A DNA stretch of 5,375 nucleotides from Clostridiales bacterium DTU092 (GTDB taxonomy: Bacteria > Bacillota > Clostridia > Caldicoprobacterales > Caldicoprobacteraceae), in NCBI GenBank assembly GCA_001513505.1, contig LFTM01000272.1, positions 1 to 5,375 on the forward strand. The letters run 5' to 3'. The notes under the pieces were generated by a model. It was not told the origin of the DNA and did not search any database. It worked only from the letters and a program-made list of their open reading frames with translations. Position 1 is the first letter of the stretch; the number at the start of each line of letters is the position of its first letter. The position numbers and the translations under genes are program-made. Below, piece after piece: positions 1 to 5,329 of this stretch.

Positions 1-453
1 CCGCCAATATCCCACTATCACCTTGCGGGGTATGCGTAAACGGGCTGCAATAAACCCGTGTTCCCTATCACCATGTGCCGATTGATTAAGGTTCATGAAA
101 TCCATATCGATTTCTTCATTGGGTATTTGCCGATTGTACTGGGTAGCCAGATGTAAATACGGTTTTTGCAGGTTTTTTAGTCCCTCAATCCACATTTTAC
201 TGGGGCTGAAGGTGTGCATCCAGGCAATTATCCCGGCACAATTGTCGTTATAATTAGCTTCTTTTACCACATTGCTGATTTCCTCCGGTGTTTTAGCCGT
301 AACCTTGTAAACAACCTTACATGGAAGATTTCCTTTCGCATTGAGTTGGTCTGCCATCTCTGCAGCTCTGGCCGCTACGATTTCCAGTACTTCGGGACCG
401 TATAGAAACTGGCTGCCCACAACAAACCAGAATTCATAATCTTTCATTGCCAT
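1..453 (-). CDS. araA: L-arabinose isomerase, N-terminal part (runs off left edge)
   Basis: Cytoplasmic isomerase that converts L-arabinose to L-ribulose, the first step of bacterial arabinose catabolism. The 151 visible codons are open to the window edge, about 30% of the roughly 500-residue family length. Family signatures are clear: a start resembling E. coli AraA (YEFWFVVGSQFLYGPEVL, residues 6-23), CAGIIAWMHTFSPSKMWI (72-89), the QYN motif (105-107) and DMDFMNLNQSAHG (116-128) followed by REHGF. The metal-binding Glu and His residues of the family lie further downstream, outside the window. ATG at 453 is chosen because AAGGAGGA (461-468) sits 7 bases upstream; the ATG at 447 is less well placed. 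It is the second gene of the operon, 14 bases after the kinase stop, and its ribosome binding site touches that stop codon, so translational coupling is likely. Identity is secure; no defect is seen in the visible part. Confidence 0.95.
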   Translation of the reverse strand, partial: MAMKDYEFWFVVGSQFLYGPEVLEIVAARAAEMADQLNAKGNLPCKVVYKVTAKTPEEISNVVKEANYNDNCAGIIAWMHTFSPSKMWIEGLKNLQKPYLHLATQYNRQIPNEEIDMDFMNLNQSAHGDREHGFIAARLRIPRKVIVGYWR

Positions 454-460
454 TTGGTTT

Positions 461-468
461 TCCTCCTT
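461..468 (-). promoter_or_regulatory. araA ribosome binding site touching the kinase stop codon
   Basis: Read on the minus strand, TAA (470-468) of the kinase runs directly into AAGGAGGA (468-461), seven bases before the araA ATG. This near-perfect anti-16S match decides the araA start and suggests that ribosomes finishing the kinase can re-initiate on araA. Confidence 0.85.
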
Positions 469-2069
469 TATCTGATATGTATAACCGCGGCTCTTTCGGC
501 TTCCAGACCTGCCTTAAATCTTTTTATATATTCGTTGAAACCTTGTACATCCTTGATATCGGGTTCAATCCGATCTATAGCCATTCCTGCGAAAACTTTA
601 TTGGACAGATAGCTTTCCAGAGTTTCTCCATCGTCTTTGTTTACCATATATGCTGCAAGCAGGGCCATACCCCACGGACCGCCTTCACCGGCCGTCTCCA
701 TCACACTGACAGGCGTATTCAAAGCACCTGCCATGAGCTTTTGTCCAACACCTTTGGCCTTAAAGAAGCCGCCATGTCCCATCATCGAGTCAATTTGCAC
801 CTGTTCCCTCTCTAGCAGTATGTCCATTCCCAGTCTCTATGTTGCAATAGCAGCATACAGATGTGCACGGGCGAAATTGGCAAAGGTAAATTTTGCATCA
901 GGCAAACGTACAAACATTGGACGTCCCTCTTCAAGCCCGACATTATGCTCGCCGGATAAATAGTTATAGGCAACTAAACCGCCGCAGTCAGCGTCCCCAT
1001 CAAGAGCCTTATAAAACAGTGCGTCCAATGCCTGATAAAAGGTGCATGGCTGACCTAACGCTTCGGCAAAGCCGCACAGCATTCTGGCCCACTCATCAAT
1101 ATCCGAGGTGCAGTTGTTGCAGTGTACCATGGCAACCGGTTTGCCGCTTGGCGTGGTAACCATATCTACTTCTTCATACACACGGGACAATGTTTTTTCC
1201 AGCACAATCATGGCAAAGATTGATGTACCGGCAGACACGTTTCCGGTTCTGACTGCTACACTGTTAGTAGCAACCATTCCTGTACCGGCATCACCTTCCG
1301 GAGGCGCCATAGGAATACCTGCACGAAGTTTACCGGTGGGATCAAGCTTTTTGGCACCTTCAGGTGTCAGCTCTCCGGCTTTTTCGCCGGCAGTCAATAC
1401 TTTTGGAAGAATATTACGCAGTTTCCAAGGATACTTTTTCGGTGCGATTAATTCATCAAACTGCTCAATCATGCTGCTGTTATAATCATTTTTATTGCTG
1501 TCAATAGGAAATACACCAGATGCATCACCCACGCCCAGCACTTTTTCGCCCGACAGCTGCCAATGCACATATCCGGCTAAAGTGGTAATAAAATCAATAT
1601 CTGCTACGTGGGGTTCCTCATTTAGAATAGCCTGATAAAGATGTGCTATACACCATCGCTGGGGAATGTTAAAATCAAACAAGCTGGTTAACTCCGAAGC
1701 GGCTTTTTCAGTTATGGTATTGCGCCATGTGCGATATGGAACCAATAACGATCCGTTCTTATCAAAGGGAAGGTATCCATGCATCATAGCGGAAAACCCA
1801 AGAGCTTTCAGATTGGTTATTTCTACATCATATTTTTCTGCCACCTCAAGACACAGCTCACGATAGCTGTCCTGAATGCCTGTCCAGACATCCTCCAATC
1901 GATAGGTCCATATCCCGTTTTCATAGAGGTTTTGCCAGGTATGACTGCCGGAAGCAATCGGATTGTGGTTGTCATCAATCAGTACAGCTTTAATGCGTGT
2001 GGATCCTAACTCAATACCCAACACCGCTTGACCGTCAGCTATTAACTTTCTAATTCTTTCTCGACTCAC
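468..2069 (-). pseudogene. araB: FGGY-family L-ribulokinase interrupted by an in-frame TAG
   Basis: Carbohydrate kinase of the FGGY family, expected to phosphorylate L-ribulose with ATP next to AraA. The reading frame is 534 codons counting the internal and final stops, close to the roughly 530 residues usual for the clostridial/Bacteroides type, which differs from E. coli AraB. Residues 1-410 (2069-840) hold the N-terminal ATPase-fold start GIELGSTRIK (18-27), WRNTIT (115-120), GDASGVFPID (181-190), and the motif PEGDAGTGM (257-265) with the likely catalytic base Asp260, then GNVSAGTSIFA (276-286). Codon 411 is TAG (839-837). The same frame continues RLGMDILLE and then the adenosine-binding region GHGGFFKAKGVGQ (from about 431) and METAGEGGPWG, ending at TAA 468. 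The start is GTG 2069, with AAGGAGTGA at 2085-2077. The front fragment lacks the ATP-binding GHGG segment, so it should be inactive alone. The substrate is inferred from the araA neighbour; xylulokinase-like activity cannot be excluded. The stop could be a real mutation, a sequencing error or a recoded codon. Confidence 0.88.
837..839 (-). other. In-frame TAG inside the ribulokinase gene
   Basis: The codons run GCA ACA TAG AGA CTG GGA ATG on the minus strand. Both sides are in the same frame and both read as conserved FGGY C-terminal sequence (AHLYAAIAT, then RLGMDILLE), so nothing has been inserted or deleted. From recall of related kinases, this position is usually a hydrophobic residue such as leucine, so TTG to TAG is the simplest origin. 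A downstream ATG at 827 could re-initiate, but its upstream sequence holds only a weak purine stretch. Confidence 0.85.
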
Positions 2070-2115
2070 CAGAAAATCACTCCTTTGAATTTATTACTTA
2101 ACAGAATATCACATA

Positions 2116-2145
2116 AATATAAGATGTAAATGTAAGAAAGGTAAA
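2116..2145 (-). promoter_or_regulatory. Candidate sigma-A promoter of the arabinose operon
   Basis: On the minus strand, TTTACC (2145-2140, 4 of 6 matches to TTGACA), an 18-base spacer and TATATT (2121-2116, 5 of 6) precede the kinase GTG by about 45 bases. The spacer contains a tandem hexamer TTACATTTACAT, which might be a regulator contact. No clear AraR operator or catabolite-response element was found. This is a motif match only. Confidence 0.4.
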
Positions 2146-2287
2146 AATTTATTAACTGAAAAAACACTTGTAATTCAATTGTACTGTATTTTGTTTATAA
2201 CCTCAATAGCGTTGTTAATAATTGTATTATCCCAGCCGGTTGCTTCTCATTTTCTCACAAAATATTCGGCCATATAAACAAATATTA

Positions 2288-2316
2288 TAGATAAATCCAA
2301 AATTATACTTTATAAT
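2288..2316 (+). promoter_or_regulatory. Candidate sigma-A promoter reading towards the VOC gene
   Basis: TAGATA (2288-2293, 4 of 6 matches to TTGACA), a 17-base spacer and a perfect TATAAT (2311-2316). It lies 180 bases before the VOC start and directly upstream of the GNAT-like fragment, so it may originally have served that lost gene. Confidence 0.4.
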
Positions 2317-2339
2317 CGTGGTGAAGTTGTTAATTATGG

Positions 2340-2414
2340 ATGACAGATCCGGATTTTATTATGGTTGAGAAAAACCGTATTATCGGATTTATCTCGCTTC
2401 GTGTGAATGATTAA
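2340..2414 (+). pseudogene. Possible GNAT acetyltransferase fragment
   Basis: A 24-codon open stretch reads MTDPDFIMVEKNRIIGFISL and four further residues, then a stop. The pattern of a short acidic turn, a strand, a charged hairpin and IIGFISL resembles the central beta-strand pair (about beta3-beta4) of GNAT N-acetyltransferases. Stops on both sides in this frame, and no acetyl-CoA-binding Q/RxxGxG/A segment after it, mean it could only be a remnant. The match is short and based on pattern recognition, so chance resemblance is possible. Confidence 0.3.
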
Positions 2415-2495
2415 TTCAAAGCCCTGGTTAATCCTATTGTTTGACTACGGCGGCATATCCAGAGATTTATCCCCGAAGAAGGAGGAGAGTTTATT

Positions 2496-2903
2496 GTGGT
2501 AATACCACATTTGCATTTTAACGGCAACTGCAAAGAAGCCATTTCATTTTACGAAAAAGCGTTTAATGTGAAAGCTGACATTATCATTTTTGATGGCGAT
2601 TATATTCCCAATGAACGAAAAAATAATAACAAAATAGCCCATGCTGTGATGCACATACACGGCCAAAAGGTTTTTCTTAATGACCGATTTGGCAAGAAAG
2701 ACACCTCAACCGATATTGCGATTCATCTTATTGTCACGTTCAATAGTAAAGATGATTTGCTTTCTTGTTATGACAAAATGAAAGAAGACAGTATTACTGT
2801 CGATCTTTTGGAAACTCTGCCGTATAGTCCTCTTGCAGTTCAATTTATTGATAAATTCGGTGTACAATGGGGATTTATGGTTGATGAAGGTGCGGAGGGT
2901 TAA
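2496..2903 (+). CDS. PhnB-like VOC (glyoxalase/bleomycin-resistance fold) protein
   Basis: A 135-residue soluble protein of the vicinal-oxygen-chelate superfamily, PhnB/3-demethylubiquinone-methyltransferase-like branch. Family marks are the opening IPHLHFNGNCKEAISFYEKA (residues 3-22), with the strand and helix typical of PhnB; a second beta-alpha unit with AVMHIHGQKVFLND (about 49-62) and DIAIHLIVTFNSKDDL (73-88); and the closing DKFGVQWGFMV (119-129). Length matches the family (about 135-147 residues). The substrate of this branch is unknown in general, and no antibiotic-binding or dioxygenase role can be assigned from sequence. The GTG start at 2496 is supported by AAGGAGGAG at 2479-2487. 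It is transcribed rightwards, away from the ara operon, and has no obvious functional partner nearby. Fold assignment is firm; function is open. Confidence 0.85.
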   Translation: MVIPHLHFNGNCKEAISFYEKAFNVKADIIIFDGDYIPNERKNNNKIAHAVMHIHGQKVFLNDRFGKKDTSTDIAIHLIVTFNSKDDLLSCYDKMKEDSITVDLLETLPYSPLAVQFIDKFGVQWGFMVDEGAEG

Positions 2904-3014
2904 CTATACCCGATGAGAGTTATGAGAAATTCCTTTGGCTTATAGAGAAGATGAGGAATGAATTAAACTTTTGTTGATGATGGAGATTATAGGGACCTGA
3001 CCAGGCTGATATAG
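2903..3014 (+). pseudogene. Short unidentified coding remnant with a frame change
   Basis: Just after the VOC stop, one frame reads LTIPDESYEKFLWLIEKMRN and then ELNFC before a stop at 2975-2977. The next frame continues from 2973 as VDDGDYRDLTRLI to a stop at 3012-3014. Joined near 2970, the two halves give a protein-like, charged, helical tail ending just before the phosphotransferase ribosome binding site. I do not recognise the family. There is no start codon with a ribosome binding site, so if real it is the end of a lost gene. Coding status is uncertain. Confidence 0.22.
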
Positions 3015-3027
3015 GTGATGAAGAAAT

Positions 3028-3035
3028 AGGGTGAT
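3028..3035 (+). promoter_or_regulatory. Ribosome binding site of the phosphotransferase
   Basis: AGGGTGAT, containing GGTGAT complementary to the 16S 3' end, lies 5 bases before ATG 3041. It supports that ATG as the ancestral start even though the frame from it closes after ten codons. Confidence 0.6.
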
Positions 3036-3040
3036 ATAAT

Positions 3041-3980
3041 ATGATTTCTCAGTTGCTAAAAAAAAATAATTAAAAATACGCTTAACACCTCTAATTTTAG
3101 TATTGAAGAACTTCGTGGCGGATTTTCCAAACAGGTATATAAAATCACAACACAGGCTGACAACTTTATTCTCTATATATGGCAACGTCCACATGACAAT
3201 AAACTGACTGAAAATCAAACCCGGGGAATAGAATACTTGTTTCCGGATGGTTTTACATATTACACACATAACAGCAAACTGCTAACCGATTTAGGAATCC
3301 GGGTTCCTCATATACTTACAGCCGGGTATCATGCTGATGGCGATTTTGATTACGCAATTGTCGAGTACTTTAAAGGTCAAAATATGTACGAATATATGAA
3401 TAGTGTAGGAAATACAGGTGCTGTTGTCGATAAAATCATGGAAGTAATGGGCAGGATGGCAGCTAAAAAGCGGTCATTTTATGGACCTCCAGTGAAAAAT
3501 AAACCCATTGATATTTCCCCGGGGCAACTGGTATATGATTTTACTGCTGAAGAACTAAATATTGCTTCAAAACTTGACAAGGATATTGCTGACATACAGC
3601 CAAATATACTGCACCTGATGCAGCAAAAAATGAATGAAATTACTGAAACGAAAAACCAGGAATACAGCCTGATACATGGAGAACTTACGCCGGATCACGT
3701 CTATATTCTTGAAAATGGTGAAGTTGGACTTATTGATGTTGATGGTGTCAAATATTTCGATGTTGAGTTCGACTGGGCGCTTATTAACTTGACATATGGC
3801 AATATGATGCCTATACCGAAGTCTATAAATACCGAAAAATTTGAGTTTTATAAGTTATGCTGGAAAATCGAATATGTTTCGGTAGCAACTGATTATCTCA
3901 TAAATGTAGACGGTAATCATAACTGGTTTAGAAATTCACGTGAGAAAAATTTGCGTGATTTAAAATTGATGATGTTCTGA
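3041..3980 (+). pseudogene. APH-fold phosphotransferase, frameshifted at an A9 run
   Basis: Protein of the aminoglycoside phosphotransferase/choline kinase-like superfamily; the actual substrate is unknown. ATG 3041 has a good ribosome binding site, but its frame stops after ten codons (3071-3073). Removing one A from the nine-A run at 3058-3066 joins MISQLLKK to IIKNTLNTSNFSIEELRGG and gives a continuous 312-residue protein. In that numbering the N-lobe has a nucleotide-loop-like LRGGFSKQVYKI and a strand NFILYIWQRP. The C-lobe has the catalytic loop LIHGELTPDHVYI (about 210-222) and the metal-binding LIDVDG (230-235), followed by DVEFDWALINL. HGEL replaces the usual HGDL; I recall a Gram-positive subfamily with HGELGPDHV, so this may be normal rather than damage. 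Without frame correction only a TTG start at 3237 (247 residues) is available, which would delete the N-lobe. The lesion may be genuine, a homopolymer sequencing error, or bypassed by slippage. Confidence 0.75.
3058..3066 (+). repeat. A9 homopolymer at the phosphotransferase frame break
   Basis: Nine consecutive A residues follow TTGCT at codons 6-9. Eight would keep the start codon in frame with the conserved kinase body; nine causes early termination at TAA 3071-3073. Runs of this length are known sites of replication slippage, RNA polymerase slippage and sequencing error. Confidence 0.8.
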
Positions 3981-4112
3981 TATCAGATCATTACACTGGC
4001 GAAGTCTTGCTTAACTTGTAATACTTATGATATGCTAAAAGAAATAAATTGCCCGGTTTATGTTATAGGTGGATGTAAAGACAAAGGGGCTAAGGTGTTT
4101 GCCATTGGATAA
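3981..4112 (+). pseudogene. Probable alpha/beta-hydrolase fragment
   Basis: Directly after the phosphotransferase TGA, the same frame stays open for 43 codons. It reads TLAKSCLTCNTYDMLKEINC and then PVYVIGGCKDK before degenerating to a stop at 4110-4112. The order of TYD, a helix, (I/V)xCPVxVIGG and xDK is the strand and acid-residue region that precedes the lid-to-histidine part of alpha/beta-hydrolase folds; the D of CKDK would match the catalytic-acid loop. No nucleophile GxSxG or terminal His is present, so at best this is an internal remnant. The match is by eye and the stretch is short. Confidence 0.4.
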
Positions 4113-4263
4113 AGAGTTTGCTTGCTGTTTTTGCAGCTTTCTGAGAAAGGAGCATAGCGAAAGTTTAAGATATAGGTCGCATGTTAAGAGTTTAAGCAGA
4201 CAAGAAATCAAGAGAAATAAAATTCTTCCAGAAGTGGATGATAACAATTGGAAAGAAATATGA
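4069..4263 (+). CDS. Unrecognised short ORF, doubtful
   Basis: A 64-codon frame from a GTG, overlapping the end of the hydrolase-like fragment in another frame. It encodes a basic stretch with several cysteines (EFACCFCSF) and a tail KILPEVDDNNWKEI. I recognise no family, and there is no ribosome binding site before the GTG. The tail looks protein-like and may be the end of a further lost gene whose start was deleted, with the front part being noise. It ends 35 bases before the nitroreductase. Confidence 0.15.
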   Translation: MDVKTKGLRCLPLDKEFACCFCSFLRKEHSESLRYRSHVKSLSRQEIKRNKILPEVDDNNWKEI

Positions 4264-4276
4264 TAATTATTAAAAT
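4248..4276 (+). promoter_or_regulatory. Candidate sigma-A promoter of the nitroreductase
   Basis: TTGGAA (4248-4253, 4 of 6), a 17-base spacer and TAAAAT (4271-4276, 5 of 6). Transcription would begin near 4283, leaving a short leader with the ribosome binding site at 4290-4295. Together with the terminator at 5086 this would make the nitroreductase a single-gene unit. Confidence 0.5.
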
Positions 4277-4289
4277 AATGTAAAGGTAA

Positions 4290-4295
4290 AGGAGG
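4290..4295 (+). promoter_or_regulatory. Nitroreductase ribosome binding site with two possible starts
   Basis: A perfect AGGAGG is followed by ATT ATG GTG. The spacing is only 3 bases to ATG 4299 but 6 bases to GTG 4302. Spacing favours GTG and codon strength favours ATG; the proteins differ by one residue. Confidence 0.7.
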
Positions 4296-4298
4296 ATT

Positions 4299-5060
4299 AT
4301 GGTGAAAGCAAACGAAACAATTCAAACACAACTTGCACATCGAACCATTCGGGAGTTTAAGGACCAGGCGATACCTAATGATGTTTTTGAACTACTAATG
4401 GAAGTTGCAAGGCAAACAGCATCATCTACCGGTATGCAAGCCTGTTCCATTATACGTGTTACAGACCAGGAAATGAAGGACAAAATCGCAGAGGTTTGCA
4501 ATCAGGAGTATGTGGCAAGAGCTCCTGAACTGCTAATTTTCATTGTAGATCAATACAGGAATTATCAAATCGCAAAAGAAAAGAATTATGTTGCAGAACA
4601 CGCAAGTGATATGGACCGGTTTTTTGCTGCATTCACCGATGCATGTATCATGGCTCAGAATGTAGTAACAGCCGCTGAATCTATGGGGTTGGGAACCGTT
4701 TATTTAGGAAGCATCCTCAATGATTCGGAGAAAATTTGTGAACTTCTCAAACTGCCTGAATTAACCTTCCCGGTTATAGGTCTTGGTATAGGATATCCTA
4801 ATCAAAATCCTCAGCTTAAACCCAGAATGGATATGAGGCTCAGGGTTTTTGAAAATACATATAGATCTTTTGAGAGTTATCTTGATGAAATCAAAGAATA
4901 TGATAAGGAAATGCGTACTTACTACGACCTTAGAGACCCCGACAGACCGCTTGATAGTTTCAGCAATCAGGTGGTTGTCAGATTTAAACAATATAATCCT
5001 AAGCGCCAGGAAATACTGAATGCTGTTCGCAAACAAGGTTTTGATCTCAAGGTAAAATAG
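4299..5060 (+). CDS. NfsA-type NADPH-dependent FMN nitroreductase / flavin reductase
   Basis: A 253-residue cytoplasmic flavoprotein of the nitroreductase superfamily, NfsA/FRP branch. Such enzymes use NAD(P)H and bound FMN for two-electron reduction of nitroaromatics, quinones or flavins; the native substrate here is unknown. Visible marks are the FMN-phosphate contact HRTIREFKDQAIP (14-26), SSTGMQACSI (42-51) in the position of the SSxxxQ FMN loop, the long helix DACIMAQNVVTAAESMGLGT (114-133) with YLGSI after it, PVIGLGIGYPNQNPQLKPRM (158-177), and the C-terminal extension YYDLRDPDRPLDSFSNQV (208-225) typical of NfsA-like proteins. The length fits the family (about 240-250). The frame is intact, unlike its upstream neighbours. 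It has its own promoter candidate at 4248-4276, AGGAGG at 4290-4295 and a terminator after it, so it is probably monocistronic. The start is either ATG 4299 or GTG 4302. Confidence 0.92.
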   Translation: MVKANETIQTQLAHRTIREFKDQAIPNDVFELLMEVARQTASSTGMQACSIIRVTDQEMKDKIAEVCNQEYVARAPELLIFIVDQYRNYQIAKEKNYVAEHASDMDRFFAAFTDACIMAQNVVTAAESMGLGTVYLGSILNDSEKICELLKLPELTFPVIGLGIGYPNQNPQLKPRMDMRLRVFENTYRSFESYLDEIKEYDKEMRTYYDLRDPDRPLDSFSNQVVVRFKQYNPKRQEILNAVRKQGFDLKVK

Positions 5061-5085
5061 ATCAAACAGAAATCACCTTTTTAAT

Positions 5086-5120
5086 AAAATGCTCACTTTA
5101 ATGTGGGCATTTTTTATTTA
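5086..5120 (+). terminator. Intrinsic terminator after the nitroreductase
   Basis: AAAATGCTCAC (5086-5096), loop TTTAAT (5097-5102) and GTGGGCATTTT (5103-5113) form an 11-pair stem with one G-T pair. The T run continues as TTATTT. It begins 26 bases after the stop codon and closes the transcription unit. Confidence 0.88.
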
Positions 5121-5329
5121 TAGAAATTGTTGAATAATGAAGTTCAAAAATTAAAAAAATATTTTTCTTACTAAATATAAGTATATTTTACCTATCCGCA
5201 AAACCAGCTAGTTAATAAAATACTAATATCAGATTGAGGAAAAACGGAAATTGGGCAGAATTAAGTGTTTTCACTGAAGACAATAATTTTATTGATTATT
5301 GAGTTTTAAAAAAGTAAGGGGGTTAAAAA
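5121..5329. other. AT-rich upstream region of the right-edge gene
   Basis: A non-coding stretch with several short inverted repeats: AAATAT-AAGT-ATATTT around 5174-5189, AGTG-TTTT-CACT around 5264-5275, and CAATAAT with ATTATTG 7 bases apart at 5281-5301. The last lies about 30 bases before the start codon and could be an operator. I could not pick a convincing -35/-10 pair. Confidence 0.4.
5281..5301. repeat. Inverted repeat upstream of the right-edge gene
   Basis: CAATAAT (5281-5287) and ATTATTG (5295-5301) are exact reverse complements separated by 7 bases. The AT-only core makes chance plausible; the position before a start codon is compatible with a repressor site. Confidence 0.3.

Larger units (their letters stand above)
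2070..2495. other. Divergent intergenic region, ara operon / VOC gene
   Basis: This 426-base AT-rich spacer separates the leftward arabinose operon from the rightward genes. It holds the kinase ribosome binding site (2077-2085), one candidate promoter in each direction, a short GNAT-like coding remnant (2340-2414) and the ribosome binding site of the next gene (AAGGAGGAG, 2479-2487). I see no RNA gene, riboswitch or convincing terminator in it. Confidence 0.6.

Noticed and set aside
214..405. 63-codon plus-strand frame opposite araA
   Set aside because: Antisense to conserved AraA sequence; no ribosome binding site.
447..963. Plus-strand open frames opposite the kinase C-terminal part
   Set aside because: They are shadows of a strongly conserved minus-strand FGGY kinase; no ribosome binding sites and no recognisable domains.
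893..2009. Several plus-strand open frames of 66-125 codons inside the ribulokinase gene
   Set aside because: Antisense to clear kinase motifs, with no family features or start signals of their own.
837..2069. Frameshift as the cause of the split ribulokinase
   Set aside because: Both halves lie in the same frame; only a TAG separates them.
2160..2200. AraR-like operator (AATTGTAC half-site)
   Set aside because: Only one half matches the Bacillus AraR palindrome; the other half is absent.
2195..2225. Catabolite-response element around AACAACGCTATTG (minus strand)
   Set aside because: At least three mismatches at conserved positions of the cre consensus.
2940..3269. 109-codon minus-strand frame
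   Set aside because: Lies opposite the kinase N-lobe coding sequence and a spacer; low-complexity hydrophobic translation without domain features.
4035..4340. 101-codon minus-strand frame
   Set aside because: Cysteine- and leucine-rich translation of AT-rich spacer overlapping the nitroreductase start; no start signals.
4761..5036. 91-codon minus-strand frame
   Set aside because: Shadow of the conserved nitroreductase C-terminal region.
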